The notes under the pieces were generated by a model, which was not told the DNA's origin, did not search any database, and worked only from the letters and a program-made list of their open reading frames with translations. DNA of 64,000 nt from Bacillota bacterium (GTDB lineage: Bacteria > Bacillota > Clostridia > Christensenellales > UMGS416): the NCBI GenBank assembly GCA_023435705.1, contig JAEYRH010000005.1, positions 62,001-126,000 on the forward strand, in the 5' to 3' direction. Positions 1-7,700 of this stretch are shown piece after piece; the first letter of the stretch is position 1, and every line of letters begins with the position of its first letter. Both the position numbers and the translations under genes were made by a program.

Positions 1-294
1 GTTCATGGACTCAACAAAATCTGCAAGGGCCAGATAACTTTCCTCATATTGCAGCTCCTCGCCAAGCAAAGCGAAGAATTGCTCCTCAGGGCCGCTAGCC
101 GGTTGCCCCTTCGCACCATCCGGCACGCCAAGACCAACCTCATCCGAAGGTTCATCCGGCGAGACATTTCGCTGCTGGAGCTCATCCAGCGCGATTTGCA
201 GCGCCTCCTGCGTGTAATCGTCTGCATCCTCCCGGACCATGCGGAGCAGCTCACCCGTCAGCATGCCGCGAATGTTCATTTCAACTTCACCCAT
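1..294 (-). CDS. Hypothetical protein, N-terminal part (runs off left edge)
   Basis: The reading frame is open from an ATG at 294 to the first base of the window, so only the first 98 residues are visible. The start is preceded by a GAGGTG-like ribosome binding site. Residues about 25-43 read DDYTQEALQIALDELQQRN, a short helical motif often seen at the N-terminus of small Firmicute proteins of unknown function ('YTpEAl..A..EL..R'). The rest is acidic and low in complexity. No function can be assigned. Confidence 0.6.
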   Translation of the reverse strand, partial: MGEVEMNIRGMLTGELLRMVREDADDYTQEALQIALDELQQRNVSPDEPSDEVGLGVPDGAKGQPASGPEEQFFALLGEELQYEESYLALADFVESMN

Positions 295-380
295 CGCCTT
301 CACCTCACACCAGCTTGATTTGGTTGAAGTATACCAATTTCATTTTGTGTTCACAATGGAAAACTTATCGCGGGCGCGAG

Positions 381-1160
381 TCATCCTCCCAGCCTGAACT
401 TGCCGTATGCCTTTGCCAGCATTCTCGCGAAGGCTGCCCTGAGAGGCGAAACACGGGCCGGGCAGTAGTAGACTGCCTCCGGGTCCGTCCAGCCGGCTTG
501 CTTCCAGAAAAGCTTGTCGTTTGCACACTCTGGCGAAGCATCGCCAAAAGCGGCTTTCTGGATCTGAAACGCCACCAGTTCAAACAGCGATGGCCTCACC
601 GGCATTCCGGAGCCGGCGCGATCCAGCAACCGCCGGGCCATGCGCCGCAAGGCGCGATCCACCTGTTGCCGGTAACGGGGCCGTGCATCATAATGCATGT
701 TTATAACTGCCAGCGAGCCGGCCACCCCAAACCCCATCATGGAAACGATACTACGCAGTGTGATCAGCGCTTTGTCTTTGGGCCAGGCAGCCACGGCGGT
801 CAGCACCAAGGCGTACCGCCCCTTGAAATGGGGCCGGTGCAGCACCCACGAGCTGCGGTCCAGAAAGCTTTTCATGAGGCCGGACATCGCCATGGCATAG
901 ACCGGTGAGTAGAAGATGGCGGCATCGGCGCTGTTAAGCTTTTCCATCGCCTCCAGGTAGCGGCCACCGAGAGGGCAAGCCCCCTCACCCCGCTCATAAC
1001 AAACCCGGCATCCACGACACAGGCCGATGTCGTAATCACCCAGCCACACCGTCTCAAACTCAACGCCAGCCGCTTCTGCAAACACCTTTTCCAACTGCTT
1101 GACATATCCGGCGCCTGCACCGTGTTTGCGCATGGAGCCCATCACCGCCACAATTTTCAT
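381..1160 (-). CDS. NAD(P)H-dependent FMN reductase / iron-sulfur flavoprotein-like
   Basis: A 259-residue flavodoxin-like protein. It begins with the FMN-phosphate-binding strand-loop (MKIVAVMGSMRKHGAG) and has a compact cysteine motif, GLCRGCRVCYERGEGACPL near residues 46-64, spaced like the [4Fe-4S] motif of archaeal/clostridial iron-sulfur flavoproteins. The segment FYSPVYAMAMSGLMKSFLDR (about 83-102) is typical of the NADPH-dependent FMN reductase family. The C-terminal 100 residues are an extension of unknown role. It is the last gene of a minus-strand unit tetR - small membrane protein - flavoprotein, so it is probably controlled by that TetR. Substrate unknown; detoxifying electron transfer is an inference. 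Confidence 0.85.
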   Translation of the reverse strand: MKIVAVMGSMRKHGAGAGYVKQLEKVFAEAAGVEFETVWLGDYDIGLCRGCRVCYERGEGACPLGGRYLEAMEKLNSADAAIFYSPVYAMAMSGLMKSFLDRSSWVLHRPHFKGRYALVLTAVAAWPKDKALITLRSIVSMMGFGVAGSLAVINMHYDARPRYRQQVDRALRRMARRLLDRAGSGMPVRPSLFELVAFQIQKAAFGDASPECANDKLFWKQAGWTDPEAVYYCPARVSPLRAAFARMLAKAYGKFRLGG

Positions 1161-1178
1161 GGCTTGCCTCCGATGCGG

Positions 1179-1373
1179 TTACTTGCGGATCAGCGTGATG
1201 ATCGTGGTGATCAGCACCGACACGCCGGTCGCGATGGCCAGTGTCATATGGAAGTTCACGGAGCTGGCCATATCGGTGACTTCTTTGCTGTTGTGGATCC
1301 AGAAGCCGCAGATCAGCGTGAACGCGACCAGCAGTGTGGAGATGACGGACATGACGACTTGTACGGTTCTCAT
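1179..1373 (-). CDS. Small two-helix membrane protein
   Basis: This 64-residue protein has two hydrophobic segments (about residues 5-27 and 42-61) joined by a polar stretch, HNSKEVTDMASSVNFH. It lies between the TetR gene (stop at 1395) and the flavoprotein gene, with gaps of about 20 bp on either side, so all three are likely co-transcribed. A GGAGGA-type ribosome binding site precedes the ATG. Similar unnamed small membrane proteins accompany flavoproteins in other Firmicutes. It may be a membrane anchor or redox partner, but nothing in the sequence proves a role. Confidence 0.75.
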   Translation of the reverse strand: MRTVQVVMSVISTLLVAFTLICGFWIHNSKEVTDMASSVNFHMTLAIATGVSVLITTIITLIRK

Positions 1374-1394
1374 GTTTTAATCCTCCTGTAATTT

Positions 1395-1946
1395 TTATAG
1401 TACAGAGTCAAGAATGGCGTCCAGCGCCTCTTCGCGCTGGTAGGCGTTGCGCACGTCCACACCGGCGTAGCGTTGAAACGCCTCCATTTTGAGCAGGATT
1501 GCCTGCAATGTGGAAACTAGCTGCAGCGCGATCAGCTTGATATCGAGGTCTGTCTTCGCCCCGTTGAAATGCTCCTTCAACAGTGGCGTGATGTGGTAGC
1601 AAATGCTCATATCACCGTGGATGATATCGTAGGACATCTGGGCGCGGAAAACGGCGCTGTAGCGCAGCGCAAGCTCGGCTGTCTCAAGGAAAAACTGCCT
1701 GAGCCGCTGGCGGGCTGTGCCGGACCCCTCCCCCAGTGCCATCACTCCTGCCAGGTTGGACATCTGGCCAGCCACCGCCTCATACACCAGTCTGTCTTTG
1801 GAGTGAAAATGGTAACTCACCGTACCAATGCCCACGCCGGCACGGGCGGCGATTTTGCGCACGGTGATGCTCTCAGGATCAACACCCTCCTCCAGCATCT
1901 CCCGCACTGCTGTGAGGATCCGCTCCCGGGCTTCAATGTCTGGCAT
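1395..1946 (-). CDS. TetR/AcrR family transcriptional regulator
   Basis: A 183-residue regulator. Residues about 27-52 form a TetR helix-turn-helix (TVRKIAARAGVGIGTVSYHF); the rest is the variable helical ligand domain. I chose the ATG at 1946 because it follows an AGGAGGG site and gives the usual family start, although the frame is open further upstream. It is the first gene of the operon with the small membrane protein and the iron-sulfur flavoprotein. A promoter with TTGACA and TAAACT 17 bp apart lies at 1987-2015 and overlaps a dyad at 1981-1999, consistent with autorepression. Ligand unknown. Confidence 0.9.
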   Translation of the reverse strand: MPDIEARERILTAVREMLEEGVDPESITVRKIAARAGVGIGTVSYHFHSKDRLVYEAVAGQMSNLAGVMALGEGSGTARQRLRQFFLETAELALRYSAVFRAQMSYDIIHGDMSICYHITPLLKEHFNGAKTDLDIKLIALQLVSTLQAILLKMEAFQRYAGVDVRNAYQREEALDAILDSVL

Positions 1947-1980
1947 GGATTCCCTCCTGTGCGCCGTTCGCGTTTCGTAC

Positions 1981-2015
1981 TTGTTCAGTTTACGTTCAAC
2001 CGGATGAGTTGTCAA
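1981..2015 (-). promoter_or_regulatory. Promoter and candidate operator of the tetR operon
   Basis: On the minus strand, TTGACA (2010-2015) and TAAACT (1987-1992) are separated by exactly 17 bp. The imperfect dyad TTGTTCAGTTTACGTTCAA at 1981-1999 covers the -10 element, where a TetR dimer would block polymerase. Confidence 0.65.
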
Positions 2016-2084
2016 GAGGATTTTCATCAGGCCTTGCAGGAAACCACAGGCCGAATTATGATATCTATATTGGGAGGTATTGGG

Positions 2085-2690
2085 ATGGATTTGAACAAAG
2101 CAGTTGAAAACCTCAATCATAACGGCTTCACGGCGCAGCTATTTGCCACAGCGGAGGAAGCAAAGGCAGCCGTGCTGGAGCTGATCCCGGCGGGCGCGCC
2201 GGTGGGTGTGGGCGGCTCGATCACAGTGCAGCAGTTGGGGCTGCGGGAGGCCTTACTGGAACGCGGCAGTGATGTGTACTGGCATTGGTACGCAGAACCT
2301 GCCAACCGCGCGGATGAGCAGAGAAAAGCGCATAATGCCGAATACTATCTGATGAGCAGCAACGCCGTGACGGCAGAGGGAGAGCTCATCAACATCGACG
2401 GAAACTGCAACCGCCTGGGCACAATGCTCTATGGCCCTGGCGTGGTGATCATCCTCTGCGGCAGAAACAAGCTGGTGGAGGATCCCTTCCAGGCTGTGGA
2501 CCGCATCAAGAACGTGGCCTGCCCGCAAAATGCACGCCGCTTGAAGTTGGACACCCCCTGTGCCAAGCTGGGCCATTGCACCGACTGCCGCAGCCCCCAG
2601 CGCATGTGCAGCGCCGTGGTGCGCCTGCAGCGGCCTGCCGGCAGCAGGACGTTTTATGTGTTTTTGATTGATGAGGATCTGGGTTATTGA
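2085..2690 (+). CDS. LUD domain protein (LutB/LutC-type, DUF162)
   Basis: A 201-residue LUD-domain protein. GVGGSITVQQLG (41-52) and NIDGNCNRLG (103-112) are family hallmarks. The C-terminus holds five cysteines (146, 159, 165, 168, 175) that could bind a metal or iron-sulfur cluster. LUD proteins occur in lactate-utilisation complexes, but stand-alone copies like this are common in Clostridia and their substrate is unknown. The start was placed at the ATG behind GGGAGG (2071-2076); a much longer open frame upstream runs over the divergent tetR gene and is not coding. No lutA or lutB partner is adjacent. Confidence 0.85.
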   Translation: MDLNKAVENLNHNGFTAQLFATAEEAKAAVLELIPAGAPVGVGGSITVQQLGLREALLERGSDVYWHWYAEPANRADEQRKAHNAEYYLMSSNAVTAEGELINIDGNCNRLGTMLYGPGVVIILCGRNKLVEDPFQAVDRIKNVACPQNARRLKLDTPCAKLGHCTDCRSPQRMCSAVVRLQRPAGSRTFYVFLIDEDLGY

Positions 2691-2779
2691 CTGTGTCACT
2701 GCATGGACAACAACTTACCCGTTTTATTTGCCGATAAAAGAAGGTAACCCGTATATTCGGGTGACCTGTATGTTTATAC

Positions 2780-3337
2780 TCAGTAAATAACAGACGAAAT
2801 CTCTCCATCGGTGCGGCTGAGGCCAGTGTCCGCTTGCTTTCCGGGGATCACCTTCCATAAGCTGATAGATACAACTAGCGCTAGCGCGAAGGCCAGCACG
2901 GAAAGCGGCGCGCTGATGGACTGCAGCGTCATCACAAAGCCGCGAATTATGCCAGTATACACACCGATTATTTCCTCTGGCGATACTGCTATATGCCGGC
3001 CGCCGGCAATCTCTACCTGATATGCGCTACCCTGCATGCCGACGACAAGGCCGGACATGATGCCCTGCCCCTCCCCGGCTTTGAACAAGACCACCTTGGC
3101 AGCTTCAACGCCGCCTTGGGCCTGCCGGATCAGGAACAAGTCTCCATTGGGGTAGACAAGCTTTTCGCCATTATATGGGATGGTTGTGATTGCGTGACCA
3201 AAAATGAACGGGGGTAAAGGCTTTTGCGCCTCTATCGATCCGAATTGTACGGCAGCAATGCTCCCGGCCATGAGCACGAGAAACAGTATCATCAATATGG
3301 AGAGCACCAGGAAAAACCGTTTGAAGAACCGCTTCAT
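2780..3337 (-). CDS. Membrane protein of unknown function, distantly signal-peptidase-like layout
   Basis: The protein has 185 residues with one strongly hydrophobic N-terminal helix (about 8-30), a roughly 100-residue middle domain, and a C-terminal helix (about 140-168). The start at 3337 (MKRFFKRFFL) gives a normal positively charged membrane start; the upstream extension looks non-coding. The middle domain (PPFIFGH..., GDLFLIRQ) has the rough order of elements of signal peptidase I / SipW proteins, but I see no serine-methionine catalytic site. This resemblance is weak. Gene unrecognised. Confidence 0.65.
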   Translation of the reverse strand: MKRFFKRFFLVLSILMILFLVLMAGSIAAVQFGSIEAQKPLPPFIFGHAITTIPYNGEKLVYPNGDLFLIRQAQGGVEAAKVVLFKAGEGQGIMSGLVVGMQGSAYQVEIAGGRHIAVSPEEIIGVYTGIIRGFVMTLQSISAPLSVLAFALALVVSISLWKVIPGKQADTGLSRTDGEISSVIY

Positions 3338-3503
3338 CAGATGCCTCACAGCAATGCTTTCTCTTCGTAGTATAAAGTGAGACAGACACGATGGCAATAT
3401 GGTTCCCAATGGTGAATGGCCTTTTCCTTGACACCCCTTCAGTCCTTCAATATAATACCTTTATGTTTATCCTGCCCTTATTTTAACTTAGGGAGCCATA
3501 CCG

Positions 3504-5291
3504 ATGATTACTTCCTCCGAGCTTCGCAGCAAATATCTGCAATTCTTCAAAAGCAAGGGCCACGCTGTGATCCCTTCTGCCTCGTTGATCCCCGAAAATG
3601 ACCCAACCGTGCTCTTCACCACCGCCGGCATGCACCCTCTGGTGCCTTATCTGCTGGGTGAAAAGCACCCAGCCGGCACAAGGTTGACCGATGTGCAGAA
3701 ATGCGTGCGCACCGCTGATATCGAGGAAGTTGGCGATGCTTCACACAATACATTCTTCGAGATGCTTGGGAACTGGTCATTGGGTGACTACTTCAAAGAA
3801 GATGCCATCCGCTGGAGCTGGGAGTTTCTGACAAGCCCCGAGTGGTTGGGGTTGGACCCCAACCGCCTGGCGGTCTCCGTGTTTGCCGGAGATGCTGACG
3901 CGCCCCGCGATGAGGAGAGTGCCGACCTATGGGCTGCCTGCGGCTTGCCCCGTGAACGTATATTCTACCTGCCCAAGAAGAACAACTGGTGGGGTCCTGC
4001 TGGCCACACCGGCCCCTGCGGCCCGGACACCGAGATGTTCATCATCCGTGATCAGCCGGACTGCGGCCCCGATTGCTCGCCAGCCTGCGACTGCGGGAAG
4101 TATCTGGAGATCTGGAACGATGTGTTTATGCAGTATAACAAGACCGCAGAAGGCACATTTGAGCCATTGAAGCAGCCGAATGTGGACACCGGCATGGGCC
4201 TTGAGAGGACCATCACCGTTTTGCAGGGCAAGAGCAGCTATATTGATACGGATGTATTCAAGCCCATCGTTGCAGCCATCGAGGGACTATCCGGCATCAA
4301 ATACGGCGAAAACGCTGAGCTAATAAAGGCATTCCGCGTCGTTTCCGATCATATCCGCACCGCCACGTTCATTCTTGGCGATGAAAAAGGCGTGACGCCC
4401 AGCAACATTGACCAGGGCTATGTGCTGAGACGGCTCATTCGCAGGGCGGTGCGATACGGGAGGCAGCTGAACCTGCCGGCAGGCTTCACCGCCACGATTG
4501 CCGAAGTCATCGTGGATAGCTATCAGGCAGTTTATCCGGAGCTCACGCGCAACCACGACCGCATCACCGGCGAACTCGTCAAGGAAGAGGATCGCTTCTC
4601 GCTCACGCTGGAGAAAGGAATCAAGGAGTTTTCGCGCGTGGCAGATGGCCTCCAGCCCGGTGGAATGATTGAGGGATTGCTGGCTTTCCGTCTTTATGAT
4701 ACCTATGGCTTCCCACTGGAAATGACAGTGGAGCTGGCGCAAGAGCGCGGCCTCAAGGTGGATACGGCAGGTTATGAGGAGAGCTTCAAGAAACATCAGG
4801 AGGTATCCGGCGCAGGGTCTGCGCAGCGGTTTGGCGGCGGGCTGGCCGACCACAGCGAGCAGACGGCGCGGCTACACACGGCCACACACCTATTGCACGC
4901 CGGCCTTCGCAAGTATTTGGGCGACACCGTGGAGCAGCGCGGCAGCAATATCACCGCCGAGCGCTTGCGTTTCGACTTCAACTTTGCCCGGCCCATGACC
5001 AAAGAAGAAATCGAGCAGGTGGAAACCTATGTGAACGAAGCCATCGCGGCCAACCAGCCGATCGTCTGCGAGGAAATGCCAGTGGATCAGGCCCGCGAGT
5101 CCGGTGCGATGGGCTTGTTCGGCAGCAAATACGGCGATGTCGTGAAGGTATACACAATGGGCGGGTTCAGCAAGGAAATCTGCGGAGGCCCCCATGCCAA
5201 CAGCACCGGTGAGCTGGGCAGCTTCAAAATCGAGAAGGAGCAAAGCTCCTCGGCTGGCGTGCGCCGCATCCGGGCGGTCATAACAGGCTGA
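3504..5291 (+). CDS. alaS: Alanyl-tRNA synthetase, short form without C-Ala domain
   Basis: A 595-residue class II synthetase that charges tRNA-Ala. The catalytic core begins MITSSELRSKYLQFFKSKGH and contains the class II motif 1-2 region near residues 20-110. A cysteine-rich insertion follows (DCGPDCSPACDCGKY, about residues 190-204). The editing domain carries both zinc-type motifs, HTATH (about 455) and CGGPH (about 560). The protein stops just after the editing domain, whereas the usual bacterial enzyme continues to about 870 residues with the C-Ala oligomerisation/tRNA-binding domain. Nothing suggests a frameshift: the stop at 5289-5291 is followed by a good terminator. No T-box leader is visible in the 95 bp before it. 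Confidence 0.95.
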   Translation: MITSSELRSKYLQFFKSKGHAVIPSASLIPENDPTVLFTTAGMHPLVPYLLGEKHPAGTRLTDVQKCVRTADIEEVGDASHNTFFEMLGNWSLGDYFKEDAIRWSWEFLTSPEWLGLDPNRLAVSVFAGDADAPRDEESADLWAACGLPRERIFYLPKKNNWWGPAGHTGPCGPDTEMFIIRDQPDCGPDCSPACDCGKYLEIWNDVFMQYNKTAEGTFEPLKQPNVDTGMGLERTITVLQGKSSYIDTDVFKPIVAAIEGLSGIKYGENAELIKAFRVVSDHIRTATFILGDEKGVTPSNIDQGYVLRRLIRRAVRYGRQLNLPAGFTATIAEVIVDSYQAVYPELTRNHDRITGELVKEEDRFSLTLEKGIKEFSRVADGLQPGGMIEGLLAFRLYDTYGFPLEMTVELAQERGLKVDTAGYEESFKKHQEVSGAGSAQRFGGGLADHSEQTARLHTATHLLHAGLRKYLGDTVEQRGSNITAERLRFDFNFARPMTKEEIEQVETYVNEAIAANQPIVCEEMPVDQARESGAMGLFGSKYGDVVKVYTMGGFSKEICGGPHANSTGELGSFKIEKEQSSSAGVRRIRAVITG

Positions 5292-5310
5292 TTCCCAACC
5301 AATCACACAT

Positions 5311-5340
5311 GGCCATCCGGGCACTCCGGGTGGCCTTTTT
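5311..5340 (+). terminator. Rho-independent terminator of alaS
   Basis: GGCCATCCGG-GCACT-CCGGGTGGCC forms a stable stem-loop, followed directly by TTTTT. Confidence 0.85.
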
Positions 5341-5354
5341 CAAAGGAGGATTCG

Positions 5355-5843
5355 ATGGATACCATACAGTTGGCGGATCGCACAGCTGAGCATGTGCGCA
5401 TGTTCTGGGAGAAGACGCAGGATGAGGAAATCGAGCGGTTGTTTCCTTTTTCCAGGGGCACAGTTGATGACGCCTTGCACCAGTTTGAGCAGGCACAGCT
5501 GCCGGGCGCGGCAAGCTACGGGCAGGTTGTCTTGCTTGATGGCCGCTATGTGGGCGATGTGTGGTGCTATGGCATCGATGAGTTGGAGGAGAAGCAAGCC
5601 TTCGTCAGCATCGTGCTGTTTGATAAGGGCTGTTGGGGGCAAGGCGTGGGCGCCGAGGCGCTGGGGCAGTTTTGCTCCCTTGTTTTTAACCGGTATAGAG
5701 TTGATAAGCTGTGTGCCTTCGCCTACAAGGCCAACACCCGTTCCGACCGGCTGCTGAAACGGATTGGGTTTGTCGAGATGGAGGAGTTTGAGGAAGACGG
5801 GGTTCCGTCGCGCTATTATGATCTGCAGAAACCTCTACAATGA
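5355..5843 (+). CDS. GNAT family N-acetyltransferase
   Basis: A 162-residue acetyltransferase of the RimJ/RimL-like GNAT type. The acetyl-CoA pyrophosphate loop reads GCWGQGVGAEAL (about 92-103), followed by the typical helix and the segment NTRSDRLLKRIGFVEM (127-142), where an N-terminal Asn/Ser and 'GF' are family hallmarks. An AAAGGAGG site lies 7-8 bp before the ATG. It follows the alaS terminator and is probably transcribed by itself. The substrate cannot be predicted. Confidence 0.88.
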   Translation: MDTIQLADRTAEHVRMFWEKTQDEEIERLFPFSRGTVDDALHQFEQAQLPGAASYGQVVLLDGRYVGDVWCYGIDELEEKQAFVSIVLFDKGCWGQGVGAEALGQFCSLVFNRYRVDKLCAFAYKANTRSDRLLKRIGFVEMEEFEEDGVPSRYYDLQKPLQ

Positions 5844-5899
5844 TCCTCAGCTAGGGGCAGACAAAACCCGCTCCTTTATATTCATACAGGTTTTTCAGC

Positions 5900-6175
5900 T
5901 TAACCGGCCAGGCATCGCTCCAACTCTGTCACACGCGTCTTAAGTAGCTTCTTCACTGCAAAGCCCATGACCCCTTCCAGGTTCATTTCATCGCCATATA
6001 CACCAGGCAGCACAGCGAACTTGCACCACGCCTCCACTCGGACCTTACCCGGCGCTAGCAACACAAGAATAAACTGCGGCGCGGTCACAAAGCCATTGCC
6101 CTTCTGCCAGACCTTTTGCCCATCGGTGTAGGTGCGCAGGGTGAAGCCCTCCTTGGCCATGAATTGCTGGTGCAA
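5900..6175 (-). CDS. Hypothetical protein, probably 5'-truncated
   Basis: The frame encodes about 86-91 residues, including QKVWQKGNGFVTAPQFI and WCKFAVLPGVYGDEMNLEGVMG. This signature recalls unnamed clostridial proteins that normally carry a further N-terminal segment. A stop codon lies immediately upstream of the TTG at 6175, and no good ribosome binding site is seen before that TTG or the ATG at 6160. The AT-rich sequence upstream has no continuation in another frame. It is either a small gene starting at 6160 or the 3' remnant of a longer one. Confidence 0.5.
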   Translation of the reverse strand: MHQQFMAKEGFTLRTYTDGQKVWQKGNGFVTAPQFILVLLAPGKVRVEAWCKFAVLPGVYGDEMNLEGVMGFAVKKLLKTRVTELERCLAG

Positions 6176-6529
6176 TCATAATTTGGAGCAAATTTGCGAC
6201 ATAAGTACTAAAGCACATTACAAGAGATTAGTGATTTCCATCGATATTGCTTATCGTGTACACATTTCCTGTGATGCGCCACACGGATCTTGAAAATCTA
6301 TCCTACATACAACTATAAAATTATACGATAATAACATTCACAAGATTAGAAAAGATGTTAATAGGAGTGAGTACTTTCTCTCAACCACAAACAAATACAG
6401 TTGACAGCAAACTGACGCCGCTTGTGAACGACGCCAGTATTTGCAAACATTTAGATTTTCCGATAACTAGAAATTTTCCATATCATTCATCAACTGTGAG
6501 GCAGTTCATTTGCGTGACATACAACCTGA
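6176..6529. other. AT-rich intergenic stretch
   Basis: This 354-bp stretch is distinctly richer in A and T than its neighbours. It holds no frame with a credible start, no hairpin with a T-run and no clear repeat. It may contain decayed sequence belonging to the truncated gene at 5900-6175. Confidence 0.4.
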
Positions 6530-7654
6530 TTACCGCAGCGCTTCCGCAGTCTCCCGGAGCTGCTTGCGGATCTCGATCTTCTGCGGGCACTTCTCCTCGC
6601 AGAGGCCGCACTCGATGCATTCCTCGGCCTTCTTGCCCTTCATCCAGGGTGATGAACCAATCTTGGCATACTCAGACTTGGCATACTCGGTGATGCCATA
6701 CACCTTGTGGTAGTTCATCATCTGGAAGTTCAACGGGATGTTGACTTCCTGCGGGCAGGGCATGCAATAATTGCAGCCGGTGCAGTAGAGCTCAGCCAGC
6801 TTCTTGTTTTCCTCCATGCTGTCGTTGATGCGGGTGAGCTCATCAGCGCTTAGGGATGCCTCATTGGAGGCCACACGGGAATTTTCTTCCACCATCGCCA
6901 TGCTACCCATGCCGGACAGCGCGCAGGTCACATTGGGGTTGGTGAGCACGAAACGCAACGCAAGTTCAGCATTGCTGGCAACGTGGCTGGGGGCCAGCTT
7001 CTGGATCACCGGCGAGGGCGTGCCCAAGCGGCCGCCGGCCACCGGGCCCATGATCACAGTGCCCAGGCCCTTTTCATGGGCGTAGGCGATCGCTTCCTCA
7101 TTGGCACGGTCCAGCAGGTTGTATTGACAGAGCACCGTCTCAAAGTTGCCGGTGTCAATGATCTTGATCATATTGGCAGGCTCGTCGTGGAAAGAGAAGG
7201 AGATGTGGCGGATGAGGCCCTCTTCCTTGGCCTTGCGGGCCGCTTCCATGGGGCCGCCCTTCACGTCGATCTCTTTGACATACGTGTCCCAGCTGATGCC
7301 CCACATATGGTAAAAGTCAATGTGGTCGGTGTCCAGTTTGGTCAAGGACAGCTCCAGCCGCTTGCGCCAGTCGTCGCCGGAGGCGCTTTCGATGGGGTTC
7401 TTGGTGGAAAGATAAACCTTGTCACGCCAGCCCTTCAAAGCCTTGCCCACGATCACTTCACTGACCTTGTCACAATAATAGGGAGCTGTGTCGATATAGT
7501 TGACGCCCAGCTCAAAGGCTCTGTGGATAATCCGGATGCTCTCTTCCTCATCAAACACGGTGTTCCCATCAACGGACTTGGTGGGGAGACGCATTGCCCC
7601 GAAACCAAGCACCGAGATTTCTGCGCCTGTGTTGCCAAACTTACGATAGATCAT
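6530..7654 (-). CDS. Aldo/keto reductase with C-terminal 2x[4Fe-4S] ferredoxin module
   Basis: A 374-residue protein. The aldo/keto reductase barrel spans residues 1-285, with the catalytic set visible as Asp55, Tyr59/60, Lys85 and His116. The C-terminal part has two ferredoxin-type motifs, Cys291-294-297-300 and Cys346-349-352-356, which suggest two [4Fe-4S] clusters and electron exchange beyond NAD(P)H. The ATG at 7654 is preceded by GGAGG; the frame continues upstream but overlaps the neighbouring gene. It is the second gene of an operon with the similar reductase at 7701-8813. Substrate unknown. Confidence 0.9.
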   Translation of the reverse strand: MIYRKFGNTGAEISVLGFGAMRLPTKSVDGNTVFDEEESIRIIHRAFELGVNYIDTAPYYCDKVSEVIVGKALKGWRDKVYLSTKNPIESASGDDWRKRLELSLTKLDTDHIDFYHMWGISWDTYVKEIDVKGGPMEAARKAKEEGLIRHISFSFHDEPANMIKIIDTGNFETVLCQYNLLDRANEEAIAYAHEKGLGTVIMGPVAGGRLGTPSPVIQKLAPSHVASNAELALRFVLTNPNVTCALSGMGSMAMVEENSRVASNEASLSADELTRINDSMEENKKLAELYCTGCNYCMPCPQEVNIPLNFQMMNYHKVYGITEYAKSEYAKIGSSPWMKGKKAEECIECGLCEEKCPQKIEIRKQLRETAEALR

Positions 7655-7700
7655 TTTTTGTCCTCCGTGTATTTGTTGCCTTGCGGCACTTTGCCTGACT

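Noticed and set aside
315..908. Long plus-strand frame opposite the FMN reductase
   Set aside because: It lies wholly antisense to a well-supported gene, has no ribosome binding site, and shows no protein family features.
1569..2084. N-terminal extension of the LUD protein
   Set aside because: The extra frame overlaps the divergent tetR gene and its promoter; a good ribosome binding site marks the ATG at 2085.
3410..3503. T-box leader before alaS
   Set aside because: Only 95 bp separate alaS from the divergent gene, and no T-box sequence or terminator is present.
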